Of a DNA stretch of 64,000 nucleotides, positions 16,916 to 26,317 are shown piece after piece (position 1 is the first letter of the stretch; each line of letters opens with the position of its first letter). Under the pieces are notes generated by a model that worked only from the letters and a program-made list of their open reading frames with translations, was not told the DNA's origin and did not search any database. This DNA is from Gilliamella sp. wkB112 (lineage in GTDB: Bacteria > Pseudomonadota > Gammaproteobacteria > Enterobacterales > Orbaceae). Both the position numbers and the translations under genes were made by a program. The stretch is from the NCBI RefSeq assembly GCF_001690685.1, contig NZ_LZGL01000009.1, positions 372,001 to 436,000 on the forward strand. Reading direction: 5' to 3'.

Positions 16916-18821
16916 GAGACACCTCGCCTTGATGAATAATGTCATTAGTCTCATTTGTCTGAGCAATATTAGATTGATTCATTTGCCAATCTAATGTTTG
17001 CTGATAATATTGCCACATTCGATAATAATATCCGTTATTGTTAATAAGTTGTTGGTGTTCGCCTTGTTCTACACTCACTCCCTTATCTAATACAATAATT
17101 TGTCCGGCATCTTTTATGGTTGATAACCTATGGGCAATCATAATGACGGTTTTATTTTTGATTAAGGCTTTTAATGCCAATTGGATTTGATATTCATTTT
17201 CTGGATCAGCAAATGAAGTTGCCTCGTCGAGGACCAATATTGGCGAATTTTTTAATATCGCGCGAGCAATGGCTAAACGTTGCATTTCGCCACCGGATAA
17301 GTGTAAACCTTGTGAACCAATAATCGAATCATAGCCATTAGGTAGTGCTTCAATAAAATCATGGCATTGTGCAGCTTTAGCGGCAGTAATTACCTCATCA
17401 AGTGTTGCATCGGCTTTACCAATTTTAATATTATCTAAAATAGATTGTTTAAACATAAATACATCTTGAAAAACAAAGCTAACTAAAGACAGCAAATAAT
17501 CACTATTCATTTGCCTTATATCTACGCCACCAATAGTAATTTTTCCATGGTTAGGATCGAAAAAGCGTGGGATAAGTAGTGATACAGTACTTTTGCCACT
17601 ACCGGATAAACCAACTAATGCCGTAATAGTGTTTTGTTTAGCTGTAAATGAAATATGGTTAATGGCATTTTTTTCTTGGAAGCTATTGCTATCGATGTTG
17701 CTTTGATCGTGCCGAATAATTGGTTCGGCGGTAGTTATTGATGTTGTCTGATAAGAAAAACTTACGTCATCAAAACAAATATCATAATTGTCGGTCATTA
17801 AACCTGTTTTCGGTTCCACTAGACATGGGGTATTTAATACTTTATCCATATTTTTAACGCTTTCGGCAGTTTGTTGCAGCCCCCTAGTTACATACATTAA
17901 TTTCAAAAAAGGAACCGGCAACGCCACAGAAAAAATTAGATAAAAAATTGCTGCCAACACAAAATTAGCATAATTTTCGACGTTACCTGATAGTAGAATA
18001 ATTACCAGAACAATAAATAAATAAATATTATTTAGTATCAATAAAAAACATGCCATATGATTTTTAAAGCAATAAGTAAATTTCAGGCAATATACCTGAT
18101 AGGCTTTAATGGCATCATAAAAGCGTTTAAATGAAAAAAAAGTCTGATTAAAAGCTTTCACTACAGTGATACCGCGAATATATTCGACAGAAGCATTACT
18201 CATATCCACTAATCGTTTTTGATATTCTTGCATATTGGTTTTTATTTCTTTGCGACGGTAACCACTAATTAAGACCACATAAGCCAAAATAACTGGAACT
18301 AATGTTGCTAAACCTAATCGCCAATCAAAAACAGCTAAAATAACAAAAATAGTTATGGGCGCTACAAAGGATCCAACAATGTCGGGTAGCTGGTGAGCAA
18401 TAAATTTTTCTATTTTTTCAATATCCTCATCAACGATTTTACGTAATTCTCCTGTCGCGTGGTTATTATGAAAACCTAGAGGTAAATGCGAAACATAACG
18501 CACAAAATTATATTTAAGACGATAAAGAGTTTTAAATGCCGCAATATGGGAAAAACATAACGCAATGAAATCAAATAACATTGCCGAAGCCGCAGCGATA
18601 AAGGCCAACCAACCATAATTAATCACTAATTCAATATTCAAAGGCGTATTATTGCCGATGCTTATAATCAATTCATACACAATAAAATAAACAGCAATAA
18701 ATGGTAAAAAAGTTGTAATAGCACTTATGATTGCAAAGAAACAAGCAAAAATTATTAAAACTTTATGGGTAAATGCTAATTCCCACAATCGAGAAACCGC
18801 TGTTTTATTATGTGACTTCAT
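16908..18821 (-). CDS. ABC transporter half-subunit, permease plus ATPase (first gene)
   Basis: 637 residues: transmembrane domain at about 15-330, a linker rich in Ser, Thr and Asn near 360-385, then the ATPase domain. Walker A GLSGSGKST, signature LSGGEMQR, Walker B ILVLDEATSFADPENE and IAHRLSTI are intact. The FADPENE variant after Walker B is familiar from siderophore-uptake ABC proteins such as YbtP and IrtB. Both subunits appear catalytically complete, unlike many heterodimeric exporters. The gene starts 20 bases downstream of a Fur-box-like sequence and leads the two-gene operon. No siderophore-interacting reductase domain is attached and no receptor gene lies nearby. Confidence 0.8.
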   Translation of the reverse strand: MKSHNKTAVSRLWELAFTHKVLIIFACFFAIISAITTFLPFIAVYFIVYELIISIGNNTPLNIELVINYGWLAFIAAASAMLFDFIALCFSHIAAFKTLYRLKYNFVRYVSHLPLGFHNNHATGELRKIVDEDIEKIEKFIAHQLPDIVGSFVAPITIFVILAVFDWRLGLATLVPVILAYVVLISGYRRKEIKTNMQEYQKRLVDMSNASVEYIRGITVVKAFNQTFFSFKRFYDAIKAYQVYCLKFTYCFKNHMACFLLILNNIYLFIVLVIILLSGNVENYANFVLAAIFYLIFSVALPVPFLKLMYVTRGLQQTAESVKNMDKVLNTPCLVEPKTGLMTDNYDICFDDVSFSYQTTSITTAEPIIRHDQSNIDSNSFQEKNAINHISFTAKQNTITALVGLSGSGKSTVSLLIPRFFDPNHGKITIGGVDIRQMNSDYLLSLVSFVFQDVFMFKQSILDNIKIGKADATLDEVITAAKAAQCHDFIEALPNGYDSIIGSQGLHLSGGEMQRLAIARAILKNSPILVLDEATSFADPENEYQIQLALKALIKNKTVIMIAHRLSTIKDAGQIIVLDKGVSVEQGEHQQLINNNGYYYRMWQYYQQTLDWQMNQSNIAQTNETNDIIHQGEVSHV

Positions 18822-18840
18822 AAAATGACCACTAATAAAT

Positions 18841-18859
18841 AGAAATGATTATCATTATT
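18841..18859 (-). promoter_or_regulatory. Fur box upstream of the ABC transporter pair
   Basis: The core AATGATTATCATT is a near-perfect palindrome; over 19 positions it matches 14 of the Fur consensus GATAATGATAATCATTATC. It lies 20-38 bases before the start codon at 18821 and overlaps an AATAAT that could serve as -10 box, with TTGTTA 17 bases upstream. Fe-Fur binding here would repress the operon in iron-rich conditions. Confidence 0.8.
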
Positions 18860-18999
18860 TATAATGTAAAATAAAATAACAATGTTTTTTACACTCAACT
18901 TGATAAATTTTAACTATTACTGTTATGGTCAACTTTAATAATTGTAAGATTTATTCTTGTTCACTTTAAAGTTAACAAAATACTATTTATAACGTAGTC

Positions 19000-19030
19000 A
19001 AAGAGTAATTAATAGTAATGATTACTCTTT
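19000..19030 (-). terminator. Terminator-like hairpin after sspB
   Basis: AAAGAGTAAT at 19000-19009 pairs with ATTACTCTTT at 19021-19030, a 10-bp perfect stem with an 11-base loop, 15 bases beyond the sspB stop. The stem is AT-rich and is not followed by a long T run, so termination may be partial. Confidence 0.5.
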
Positions 19031-19045
19031 ATTGTAAAGGTAAGA

Positions 19046-19456
19046 TTATTTTACAACACGGAAAGGATTGTTAGGCTTTGATTCAGTTGTTACTGATTTT
19101 GGCTCTGTTGGTTCGCATGCTTCCTTATATTGTGGTTCATCTTCAAAACCAATCCCCATATTATTTTCACGTGCATAAATTGCTTCAATTGCAGCCATGG
19201 GGACAACTATATGTTGTGGTACTCCAGAAAATCTAGCATTAAATTCAATTTGTTGATTACTAGCAGAATATTGACCTACCGATTGTGGTGCGATATTTAA
19301 TACAATTTGATTATTTTGCACAAACTCTTGTGGAACTAATACACCATACACCGTAGTATTAACCACAATGTAGGGTGTTAGATCATTATCTAAAATCCAG
19401 TCATAAAAAGCCTTAAATAAATAAGGGCGTCTAGGCGTCATTTGGTTAGGCTCCAT
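19046..19456 (-). CDS. sspB: ClpXP adaptor, stringent starvation protein B
   Basis: Delivers ssrA-tagged polypeptides to the ClpXP protease. The folded domain spans residues about 5-108 (TPRRPYLFKAFYDWILDN, IVLNIAPQSVGQ, EFNARFSGVPQHIVVPM, AIEAIYARENNMG). A short acidic, flexible linker follows, and the protein ends in PFRVVK, the ClpX-tethering tail seen as LRVVK in E. coli. At 136 residues the linker is shorter than in E. coli (165). AAGG precedes the start by 7 bases. It is the last gene of rplM-rpsI-sspA-sspB. Confidence 0.95.
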   Translation of the reverse strand: MEPNQMTPRRPYLFKAFYDWILDNDLTPYIVVNTTVYGVLVPQEFVQNNQIVLNIAPQSVGQYSASNQQIEFNARFSGVPQHIVVPMAAIEAIYARENNMGIGFEDEPQYKEACEPTEPKSVTTESKPNNPFRVVK

Positions 19457-19504
19457 ATATAACCTTGCTTAATTAATATTATCAATTTGATAAAGATAAG
19501 AGAT

Positions 19505-20137
19505 TTAAACTCTTATTTTTTTCTCATCTTCTGTCAAAGAACTAATAAATGCTGGGCGTTCAAAAATACGCGCCATATACCCAAGATAGTTTTTTTCAGC
19601 TACTTTAGGTAAATAGATATCAAGCAGAGGTAAACGCCAAAGCAAAGGAGCAAAATAACAATCACATAATGTAAAATCATCACTCATAAAATAATCTTTC
19701 TCTTTAAACATGATTGAAATAGATACTAAATCATCGAGTAGATTTTTACGAGCTTCTTTGGCTGCATTACTGTCTGGATCAGCAATAATCGTTTCATAAG
19801 CACTGTACCATTCTTTCTTCATTCGATACATGGTCAAACGAGAATTAGCCCTAACAATTGGATAAACAGGCATTAATGGTGGATGAGGGAAACGTTCATC
19901 GAGGTATTCTAACGCAATGTGCGGTTCATATAATGTAAGGTCACGATCGATTAAGGTGGGGATCGAACCATAAGGATTAAGATCCAATAATTCCTGCGGT
20001 AGATTATCTGCCGTTACCAACTCAATCTCAGCAGTTACCCCTTTCTCTGCCAACACAAAACGAATCTGATGGCCGTAAATATCTGTTGTATCACAAAATA
20101 ATGTCATTACAGAACGTTTATTAACAGCAACAACCAT
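19505..20137 (-). CDS. sspA: Stringent starvation protein A
   Basis: Glutathione-transferase-fold protein that binds RNA polymerase and changes promoter choice in starvation. N-terminal thioredoxin-like domain holds KRSVMTLFCDTTDIYGHQIRFVLAEKG and NPYGSIPTLIDRDLTLYEP; ALEYLDERFPHPPLMPVYPI is the hallmark segment used in RNAP contact. The all-helical C-terminal domain follows. ATG 20137 is taken as start with GGAG five bases before it; an in-frame GTG at 20143 is unlikely. About 210 residues, as expected. It probably has its own promoter because a strong terminator lies between it and rpsI. Confidence 0.95.
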   Translation of the reverse strand: MVVAVNKRSVMTLFCDTTDIYGHQIRFVLAEKGVTAEIELVTADNLPQELLDLNPYGSIPTLIDRDLTLYEPHIALEYLDERFPHPPLMPVYPIVRANSRLTMYRMKKEWYSAYETIIADPDSNAAKEARKNLLDDLVSISIMFKEKDYFMSDDFTLCDCYFAPLLWRLPLLDIYLPKVAEKNYLGYMARIFERPAFISSLTEDEKKIRV

Positions 20138-20498
20138 GTTCACTCCAAATAAGCAAAATTAAAAAATAAGTTAATAGATCTCCTATTCTAACAAATTGGA
20201 TAACAAAATTGTTAAAAAAATTGATTTTTCTTAATATCTTTATGTTAATAACCGTATTTTAACAAAATATTCCGGTACAAACCTTCATTTGGGTTACAAC
20301 TAATAGGTTAAATTACATACAATAATCATTTAACAAATTACAATTATTATTAATTATATTAGGAATATTTTTAGAATTATCTATTATGTTAAGATCAATT
20401 GGTTGTATTACTTGTTTTTTTGAAAAAAAAACCCAGCCAATGCTGGGTTTTGAAACAAATTTGTAATTTTTTGGTAACGTTATTGTAACATTGCGCAA
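20138..20498 (-). other. Intergenic region between rpsI and sspA
   Basis: This 361-base gap carries the rpsI terminator at 20427-20452 and the presumed sspA promoter, with a TAGAAT that could be a -10 box about 45-50 bases upstream of sspA. The rest is very AT-rich. A 61-codon open frame on the minus strand runs through the terminator and is not considered a gene. Confidence 0.6.
20427..20452 (-). terminator. Strong intrinsic terminator of rplM-rpsI
   Basis: ACCCAGC at 20431-20437 pairs with GCTGGGT at 20442-20448 around CAAT, and the stem is extended by A-T pairs. Read leftward it is followed by nine T residues, a textbook terminator, about 50 bases after the rpsI stop. Confidence 0.92.
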
Positions 20499-20894
<396 letters not shown>

Positions 20895-20902
20895 CTATCC
20901 CC

Positions 20903-21331
20903 TTAAATATCTAATACTTGCGGTTGTTGTGCCGCATGATTGTGCTCACTACCAGCATAAACTTTTAGTTTACGGTACATTGCACGACCAAGAGGGCCTT
21001 TCGGTAACATGCCTTTTACAGCAATCTCGATAACTTGTTCAGGATGACGTTCAATCATTTCCTTAAAAGTCGCTTCTTTTAGTCCACCGATGTAACCAGT
21101 ATGACGATAATAGATTTTATCAGTGCGTTTTTTGCCTGTTACAGCAACTTTCTCTGCATTGATAACAATAATATAGTCACCTGTATCAACATGTGGTGTA
21201 TATTCTGCTTTGTGTTTACCACGCAAACGGCTTGCGATTTCAGTAGCTAAACGACCTAACGTTTTACCTGCTGCATCTACAACATACCAGTCGCGTTTAA
21301 CTGTTTCTGGTTTAGCTGAAAAAGTACTCAT
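20903..21331 (-). CDS. rplM: 50S ribosomal protein L13
   Basis: 142-residue early-assembly large-subunit protein. [40 protein letters not shown] and [20 protein letters not shown] are the family signatures. First gene of rplM-rpsI. In E. coli L13 represses its own operon through the leader mRNA; a stem-loop at 21456-21479 in the leader here could serve a similar purpose, but that is inference. Confidence 0.99.
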   Translation of the reverse strand: MSTFSAKPETVKRDWYVVDAAGKTLGRLATEIASRLRGKHKAEYTPHVDTGDYIIVINAEKVAVTGKKRTDKIYYRHTGYIGGLKEATFKEMIERHPEQVIEIAVKGMLPKGPLGRAMYRKLKVYAGSEHNHAAQQPQVLDI

Positions 21332-21455
21332 TCGTAATTATCCAAAATTTAATTAATCTCACGTTAATAAATCATTTGATTTATTTACACTTTTTGATTG
21401 CTAATATTAAAATAACTCACCCCTTCGAGTGATTAAATTAATCCTGACAATCGAA

Positions 21456-21479
21456 AACAGTGTTGGGAAAAACACTGTT
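21456..21479 (-). promoter_or_regulatory. Stem-loop upstream of rplM
   Basis: AACAGTGTT at 21456-21464 pairs perfectly with AACACTGTT at 21471-21479 around a 6-base loop, 125-148 bases before the rplM start codon. It may be part of a leader used for L13 autoregulation, or an operator; no T run follows on either side. Confidence 0.4.
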
Positions 21480-21607
21480 GTAACGTGGGTTGCAATATTA
21501 TACAGAAATATAATAAAAGTGCTACAAGTTAAAATAAAAAATCGTGGCGAGATAAAACACTTGCTGATAAACTCTTAAACTAAGTTTCAATTACCAATAA
21601 AATTAAC

Positions 21608-22228
21608 ATGAATAATATAATCCAACTTACTGATAAAGATTATATCAGCAAAGGCTTACACCGAAAATGTTATCATCACCCGGACGATATCAATAAATGT
21701 ATTAAAGTTAATTATAATGAAGGTGCCGAAGAAGAAACCAATCGAGAAATTGCTTATTATAATCACTTAATTAAACGTAATATTAGTTGGAATGTACTGG
21801 CTAGGTATTATGGCCCGGTAACGACTAATTATGGTGAAGGTCAAGTTTTTGAGTTAATTCGTGATTATAATGGTAATACGTCTACCTCACTCGAAAAATA
21901 TTTAGCCGATCAACAACTGACTGAACAATACTATGCTGCGTTAGTAGTTTCTTTAAAACGGTTAAAAGCTTCATTATTAGAAGATCGCATCATTACTATG
22001 ACGATAAAAAGTAAAAATATTTTATTTCAGCATTTAACTCCTGAAAAGAACCGCCTAATTATTATAGATAATATTGGTAATTCAACTTTCATTCCTATTG
22101 CTAATTATGTCAAATTCTTTGCTACTGCAAAAATTGAACGTACTTGGCTACGCTTTTTAAAATCACTGATTAGAGAAAATCAAAATAACTCTTTTATAAG
22201 CCGTTTAGTTAACGAGGTGAATCAGTAA
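21608..22228 (+). CDS. yrbL: YrbL family protein, PhoP/PmrA regulon type
   Basis: 206-residue protein kinase-like protein of the PhoP regulatory network family. LTDKDYISKGLHRKCYHHPDD at the start, then a kinase-like pattern with KVNYNEGAEEETNREIAYY (Lys and Glu of the small lobe), a long helical region and SKNILFQ and IIIDNIGNSTFIP, recalling catalytic and metal-binding loops with substitutions. Activity is not known. In E. coli yrbL is controlled by PhoP and PmrA. Here it lies next to and convergent with pmrB; the two 3' ends overlap by 20 bases. Confidence 0.88.
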   Translation: MNNIIQLTDKDYISKGLHRKCYHHPDDINKCIKVNYNEGAEEETNREIAYYNHLIKRNISWNVLARYYGPVTTNYGEGQVFELIRDYNGNTSTSLEKYLADQQLTEQYYAALVVSLKRLKASLLEDRIITMTIKSKNILFQHLTPEKNRLIIIDNIGNSTFIPIANYVKFFATAKIERTWLRFLKSLIRENQNNSFISRLVNEVNQ

Positions 22229-23297
22229 GTCTTAATTGAGCGATTGCTCCTTTATTATCTTGCCTATTTTTTAGAGTAAACAGTCCATGATGTAATTTAG
22301 CAATACGATTGACAATACTCAAACCCAGTCCTATACCGTTATGCTTACGATCCATACGGAAAAAGGCTTGGGTTAATTTGTCACTCTTCGATTCATCAAT
22401 GCCATCACCTTCATCTTCAATCGCAATAATGGTATCTTTATTATCCTTATAACAACTAATCATAATCGTAGTTCCTTCAGGGCTATACCGATAAGCATTT
22501 TCGACCAAATTACGTACTAATAATCTAATTAATGTTTGATCACCATTAAAAACAATGTCCTCTTTAGCCATATTCCATTCAATTAGTTGATTTTTTTGCG
22601 ATGATAATTCTGTTAATTCATCAGCTAAAGGGATCATAATATTTTGATAGAAATTAATTTTCTGATATTGCCCCACAGTGAATTTTTGGCTAGCTCGTGC
22701 AAGCATTAATAACTGTTCAACGGTATTAACTAACCGATCGATGCGATCAATTAATTCTTTACAATCAATATGATTTTTAGTTTCTAATAATTCTAAATGT
22801 AAACGAATACCAGCTAATGGTGTTCTCATTTCATGAGCCACATCCGCGGTAAACAAACGCTCTTGGGATAAAGTACTACTTAGCCTTACAAATAAATTAT
22901 TTAACACATTAGTAATAGATGTGATTTCCCTCATATTACTAATTGGCTTGATGGGTTTTAGATTATCTTCAGTACGTTTATTCAAGTCTTGTTCAAGAAC
23001 TTCAAGTGGTTTAGTAATTCGCTTAATAGCTTGATAGGCTAGAAATAACGTAGCTGTCATCATCGAAAAAGCTGAGCAAAATAAAGCAAAGATAGCTTCG
23101 AGTTCTTCTTCTTCGACCACCTCTTCTATCTTATGTTGACTTAGTGTGAGATTAACCAGAGCATCAATTTGCTCTTTACTTTCATGCCATAACCAAAATA
23201 CGGTAATAATTTGACAAATAAGCATAATAGAACCTAAAGTAAAAAATAGATTCCAACGAATACTTTGTCGAATGTTTTTTAATGAGTTTGCAATCAT
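22209..23297 (-). CDS. pmrB: Sensor histidine kinase PmrB (BasS)
   Basis: Inner-membrane kinase that phosphorylates PmrA in response to ferric iron, aluminium, acid or antimicrobial peptides. TM1 at about 15-37, a short periplasmic loop at 38-67, TM2 at 68-90, HAMP at 90-145, H-box ADVAHEMRTPLAG with His155, N-box NLVENAYRYSPEG, and G-boxes EDEGDGID and GIGLGLSIV. The loop is strongly acidic at residues 58-67 (EEVVEEEELE) and contains ExxE patterns like the iron-binding motif of Salmonella PmrB. 362 residues, as expected. Last gene of the PAP2-eptA-pmrA-pmrB set. Confidence 0.93.
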   Translation of the reverse strand: MIANSLKNIRQSIRWNLFFTLGSIMLICQIITVFWLWHESKEQIDALVNLTLSQHKIEEVVEEEELEAIFALFCSAFSMMTATLFLAYQAIKRITKPLEVLEQDLNKRTEDNLKPIKPISNMREITSITNVLNNLFVRLSSTLSQERLFTADVAHEMRTPLAGIRLHLELLETKNHIDCKELIDRIDRLVNTVEQLLMLARASQKFTVGQYQKINFYQNIMIPLADELTELSSQKNQLIEWNMAKEDIVFNGDQTLIRLLVRNLVENAYRYSPEGTTIMISCYKDNKDTIIAIEDEGDGIDESKSDKLTQAFFRMDRKHNGIGLGLSIVNRIAKLHHGLFTLKNRQDNKGAIAQLRLTDSPR

Positions 23298-23336
23298 AAC
23301 GTAATTATCTAGTTCAGGTTAAAATACATCAACAAC

Positions 23337-23993
23337 TTAAGCATTAAGCTGATACCCATAGCCACGTACTGTACGAATTAAATTTTTTCCTAATTTATTA
23401 CGTAGTCCATGAATATAAACTTCAAGCACATTGGAACTTGGATCACTCTGCCAATCATATAGATCATTTTGTAATAAATCTCGATGGACTTTTTCACCTG
23501 CTTTTAACATTAAGCGAGTTAACACAATAAATTCTTTCGGTGTCAATATGACTTCATGATTATTGAGAGTTACTTTTTGTTGTTTAATATCGATAGTAAT
23601 TGGACCACTACTAACCACATTATCGGCAGTACCTTGATTACGGCGGATTAACGCTCGGATTCTAGCTAACAATTCGGATAAAGCAAATGGTTTAATTAAA
23701 TAATCATCAGCCCCAAGATCTAAACCTTCTACTCTATCTTCAATCGTATCCCGTGCAGTGAGAATTAAAACTGGTGTTTCGACATGACTTTTACGCCAAC
23801 GCGCCAGTAATTCTAAACCATCACAATCGGGTAAGCCTAAATCTAAAATAATTAAGCTAAATTGTCCAAATTGTAGATATTGTTCAGCTTGTTTACCATT
23901 TGATGCCACTTCACAAACGTAGCCATTTGCAGTGATACCATCATAAAGCCCTTTTTGTAATAGACTATCATCTTCAACAATTAATATTTTCAT
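23337..23993 (-). CDS. pmrA: Response regulator PmrA (BasR)
   Basis: OmpR-type transcription factor of 218 residues. The receiver domain begins MKILIVEDD, the phosphoacceptor is Asp51 in IILDLGLPD, and the switch residues are in LILTARD and the lysine of LIKPFAL. The winged-helix domain includes ILTPKEFIVLTRLML and VLEVYIHGLRNKLG. It lies 39 bases upstream of pmrB and 15 downstream of eptA. A perfect PmrA box lies ahead of the first gene of the set, so PmrA probably activates its own transcription along with its targets. Confidence 0.95.
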   Translation of the reverse strand: MKILIVEDDSLLQKGLYDGITANGYVCEVASNGKQAEQYLQFGQFSLIILDLGLPDCDGLELLARWRKSHVETPVLILTARDTIEDRVEGLDLGADDYLIKPFALSELLARIRALIRRNQGTADNVVSSGPITIDIKQQKVTLNNHEVILTPKEFIVLTRLMLKAGEKVHRDLLQNDLYDWQSDPSSNVLEVYIHGLRNKLGKNLIRTVRGYGYQLNA

Positions 23994-24008
23994 GATCTTT
24001 CCATCCTC

Positions 24009-25664
24009 TCAGCGAGTGATTTTACAATCATTTAAGATATCCAATGAACTATTATACTCTTTAGTTTGAACATCAAAAATGCTTAATAGTGTATGAAACA
24101 AGTTATCATGCGAGAAAAGAACTTGCTTTGAATGCTGCTTAACACATTGAATATTTATATTATTTAAGTTTGCATATGGATTCGAAATCCACATAATAAA
24201 TGGAACTAGAGTTTGTTGTTCTGGTGCTATTGAATAAGGAAAACTATGTAAATAAAGACCATTTTCCCCTAAAGACTCACCATGATCAGACAAATAAATA
24301 ACCATGGAATTAAATTGTTTTTTCTGTAAAAGTTCAATAGTTTGATTGATAATAAAATCGGTGTAAACAATGGTATTATCATAAGTATTAACTAAACTTA
24401 CTAAATCGCAATTATTGATCTGATTAGTATCACATGTAGGAATAAATTGTTTAAATCTAGCCGGATAACGCTGATAGTAATTTGGACCATGGCTACCTAA
24501 CATATGCAATATAATCAAAGAGTCTTCATCAATATCATTTAATTTATTCGCTAACTCATTAATTAATACCTCATCATAACAAATTCCATCTTGACACAAT
24601 TGACTGTTACTGGCTAAATATTTTTTAGTTATGTTGTTATTTTGAACTCGTGCACAAACACCTTTACAGCCCGTATTATTATCTAACCAATCGACATTAA
24701 TTTTTACTTTATTTAAAATATCAAGGACATTTTCTTGGCGCGGAGCTAAACTTTCATCATAATTCTTTCGTGTCATGTTAGAAAACATACATGGGATAGA
24801 GAAGGCCGTATAAGTCCCACATGATGAAACGTTTTTGAAAGAAATAATATCATTACGCTTAGTTAAAAATGGATTCGTATCTTTAGAGTACCCATTTAGT
24901 GCAAAATTTTGACTACGTGCAGTTTCACCAACTATAAGTACTACCACAGTTTTATTGTTAATACTATGAAGATCAGTATTTGATCGATAAGCATCATTAC
25001 CAATGGTTAAAAATGGTTGGTTTTTATATTTTTCAAATTGATATTGTTTATATATGGCACTGATGTAATTTGAAGGTAATAAATATTTAATAATTTTATT
25101 ATTATTTCTCATAAAAGTAGCGTAGCTTTCATAAAAAACCAGAACAATCAGTCCTACTAGCAAAAATGTAATTAAAACAATAATGACTTGTTTGAATATA
25201 AAATATAAGTCAATTTTTACCGTTTTTATTTTAACTAAAATAATTAATACCGCTGGTAAAATACCTAACAACAATATGTAATTAAACAATTCAAATGTAA
25301 TCAACGAGGAAGATTCAGCAGAATTAGTTTCAAGGATATTTTGCAACATACTTCTATCGATCATTACTCCAAACTTAAACATAAAATAGGAACAAATAGA
25401 ACTAATTAATATCAGCGCACTCGCTACTATCTTAACTAACCACTTATTTATTAATAGACTTAATACAATGAAGTTCACACAAAAAACAACTAGAGGCATC
25501 GATAAAAAGAAACTAATATTAGCCAAAGAATCTAGCGGCAATTTAGCTAATACTTGCTTGTAATAACTCATGTTTAGAATAGTGGCTTGATAAAACGCCA
25601 TTAATATAATCAGCAAATTGATTGATATTGGACAGTTGGTTATTTTTCGAATTATCTTTTTCAT
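24009..25664 (-). CDS. eptA: Lipid A phosphoethanolamine transferase
   Basis: Inner-membrane enzyme that adds phosphoethanolamine to lipid A, lowering its negative charge and giving resistance to cationic peptides such as polymyxin. 551 residues: five N-terminal transmembrane helices to about residue 180, then a periplasmic sulfatase-fold domain. Zinc and catalytic features are VGETARSQN (Glu), the nucleophile Thr in SCGTYTAFSIPCMFS (about 284), HMLGSHGPNYYQRYP and YLSDHGESLGENGLYLH. Cysteines expected to form the domain's disulfides are present. It is the direct target gene of PmrA in related bacteria, and here it shares the operon with pmrAB. Confidence 0.95.
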   Translation of the reverse strand: MKKIIRKITNCPISINLLIILMAFYQATILNMSYYKQVLAKLPLDSLANISFFLSMPLVVFCVNFIVLSLLINKWLVKIVASALILISSICSYFMFKFGVMIDRSMLQNILETNSAESSSLITFELFNYILLLGILPAVLIILVKIKTVKIDLYFIFKQVIIVLITFLLVGLIVLVFYESYATFMRNNNKIIKYLLPSNYISAIYKQYQFEKYKNQPFLTIGNDAYRSNTDLHSINNKTVVVLIVGETARSQNFALNGYSKDTNPFLTKRNDIISFKNVSSCGTYTAFSIPCMFSNMTRKNYDESLAPRQENVLDILNKVKINVDWLDNNTGCKGVCARVQNNNITKKYLASNSQLCQDGICYDEVLINELANKLNDIDEDSLIILHMLGSHGPNYYQRYPARFKQFIPTCDTNQINNCDLVSLVNTYDNTIVYTDFIINQTIELLQKKQFNSMVIYLSDHGESLGENGLYLHSFPYSIAPEQQTLVPFIMWISNPYANLNNINIQCVKQHSKQVLFSHDNLFHTLLSIFDVQTKEYNSSLDILNDCKITR

Positions 25665-25777
25665 AAAAACTTATATTTCCAACTTACATCTATAGTCAAA
25701 ACAAGTTATGGAACATGAAATTACAGTTATTTGGATTATCAATAACATATTGATATTATTTAATAATTAAATTGTTT

Positions 25778-26317
25778 TTATGGTATAAAAATACTAATCA
25801 GAAATTTATGAATTGTAGGCCAAAGCTTTTGTATCAACAATGCTGATATAATACTAACAATAAAACCACCAAGAATATCTAATGGCCAATGAATACCTAG
25901 ATATACTCTGCTCCAACTGACTAAAATTGCCACAACAATAAACAAAAACAAAAGTTTTTTGAATCTGTTTGTATAATTTAAACCAATAACACAACATATT
26001 GCCCATACAAACACTGCATGCTGACTTGGAAAAGAACTGGTTTTGTCATGGAATAAATAATTAGTACCCACATTTACCACAAAAGGACGTGGAGAATAAA
26101 ATAAATGACGAATAACAAAAGTAACTAATAATGCCAATCCTAATGTAATTACCATTTTCAGAATTAATAAGCGATAAGTTGGTTTATAAAACCAATAGAT
26201 CCCCATAACTATTATTGGCAAATAAGCTAAATAATTAGCACAAAAAATAGCCAAATAAATAAACAGTTTTGATGCTTGATCTGAAGCATTAATTAGTAAA
26301 AAAAGTTTAGTGTTCAT
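25778..26317 (-). CDS. PAP2-family membrane phosphatase
   Basis: 179-residue integral membrane protein with about five hydrophobic segments and the three acid-phosphatase motifs: RHLFYSPRP (with KxxxxxxRP degenerate), SFPSQH, and SRVYLGIHWPLD. The family includes YbjG and BcrC, which dephosphorylate undecaprenyl pyrophosphate, and LpxT, which transfers phosphate to lipid A. The motif order and length are nearer YbjG. The PSQH replaces the common PSGH or PSDH. It is the first gene of the leftward set with eptA and pmrAB and has a PmrA box 64 bases upstream, so a role in envelope phosphate turnover linked to lipid A modification is likely. Confidence 0.85.
   Translation of the reverse strand: MNTKLFLLINASDQASKLFIYLAIFCANYLAYLPIIVMGIYWFYKPTYRLLILKMVITLGLALLVTFVIRHLFYSPRPFVVNVGTNYLFHDKTSSFPSQHAVFVWAICCVIGLNYTNRFKKLLFLFIVVAILVSWSRVYLGIHWPLDILGGFIVSIISALLIQKLWPTIHKFLISIFIP

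Noticed and set aside
15182-18821. The ABC pair as a bacteriocin or haemolysin exporter
   Set aside because: No substrate gene, no C39 peptidase domain and no membrane-fusion protein gene nearby, while a Fur box lies upstream.
20313-20498. 61-codon minus-strand open frame downstream of rpsI
   Set aside because: It runs through the strong rpsI terminator, begins at the rpsI stop codon and has AT-rich low-complexity codons. Not a gene.
21541-21607. PmrA or PhoP box upstream of yrbL
   Set aside because: CTTAAACTAAGTTTC and the GTTTA pair on the other strand have wrong spacing or mismatched half-sites.
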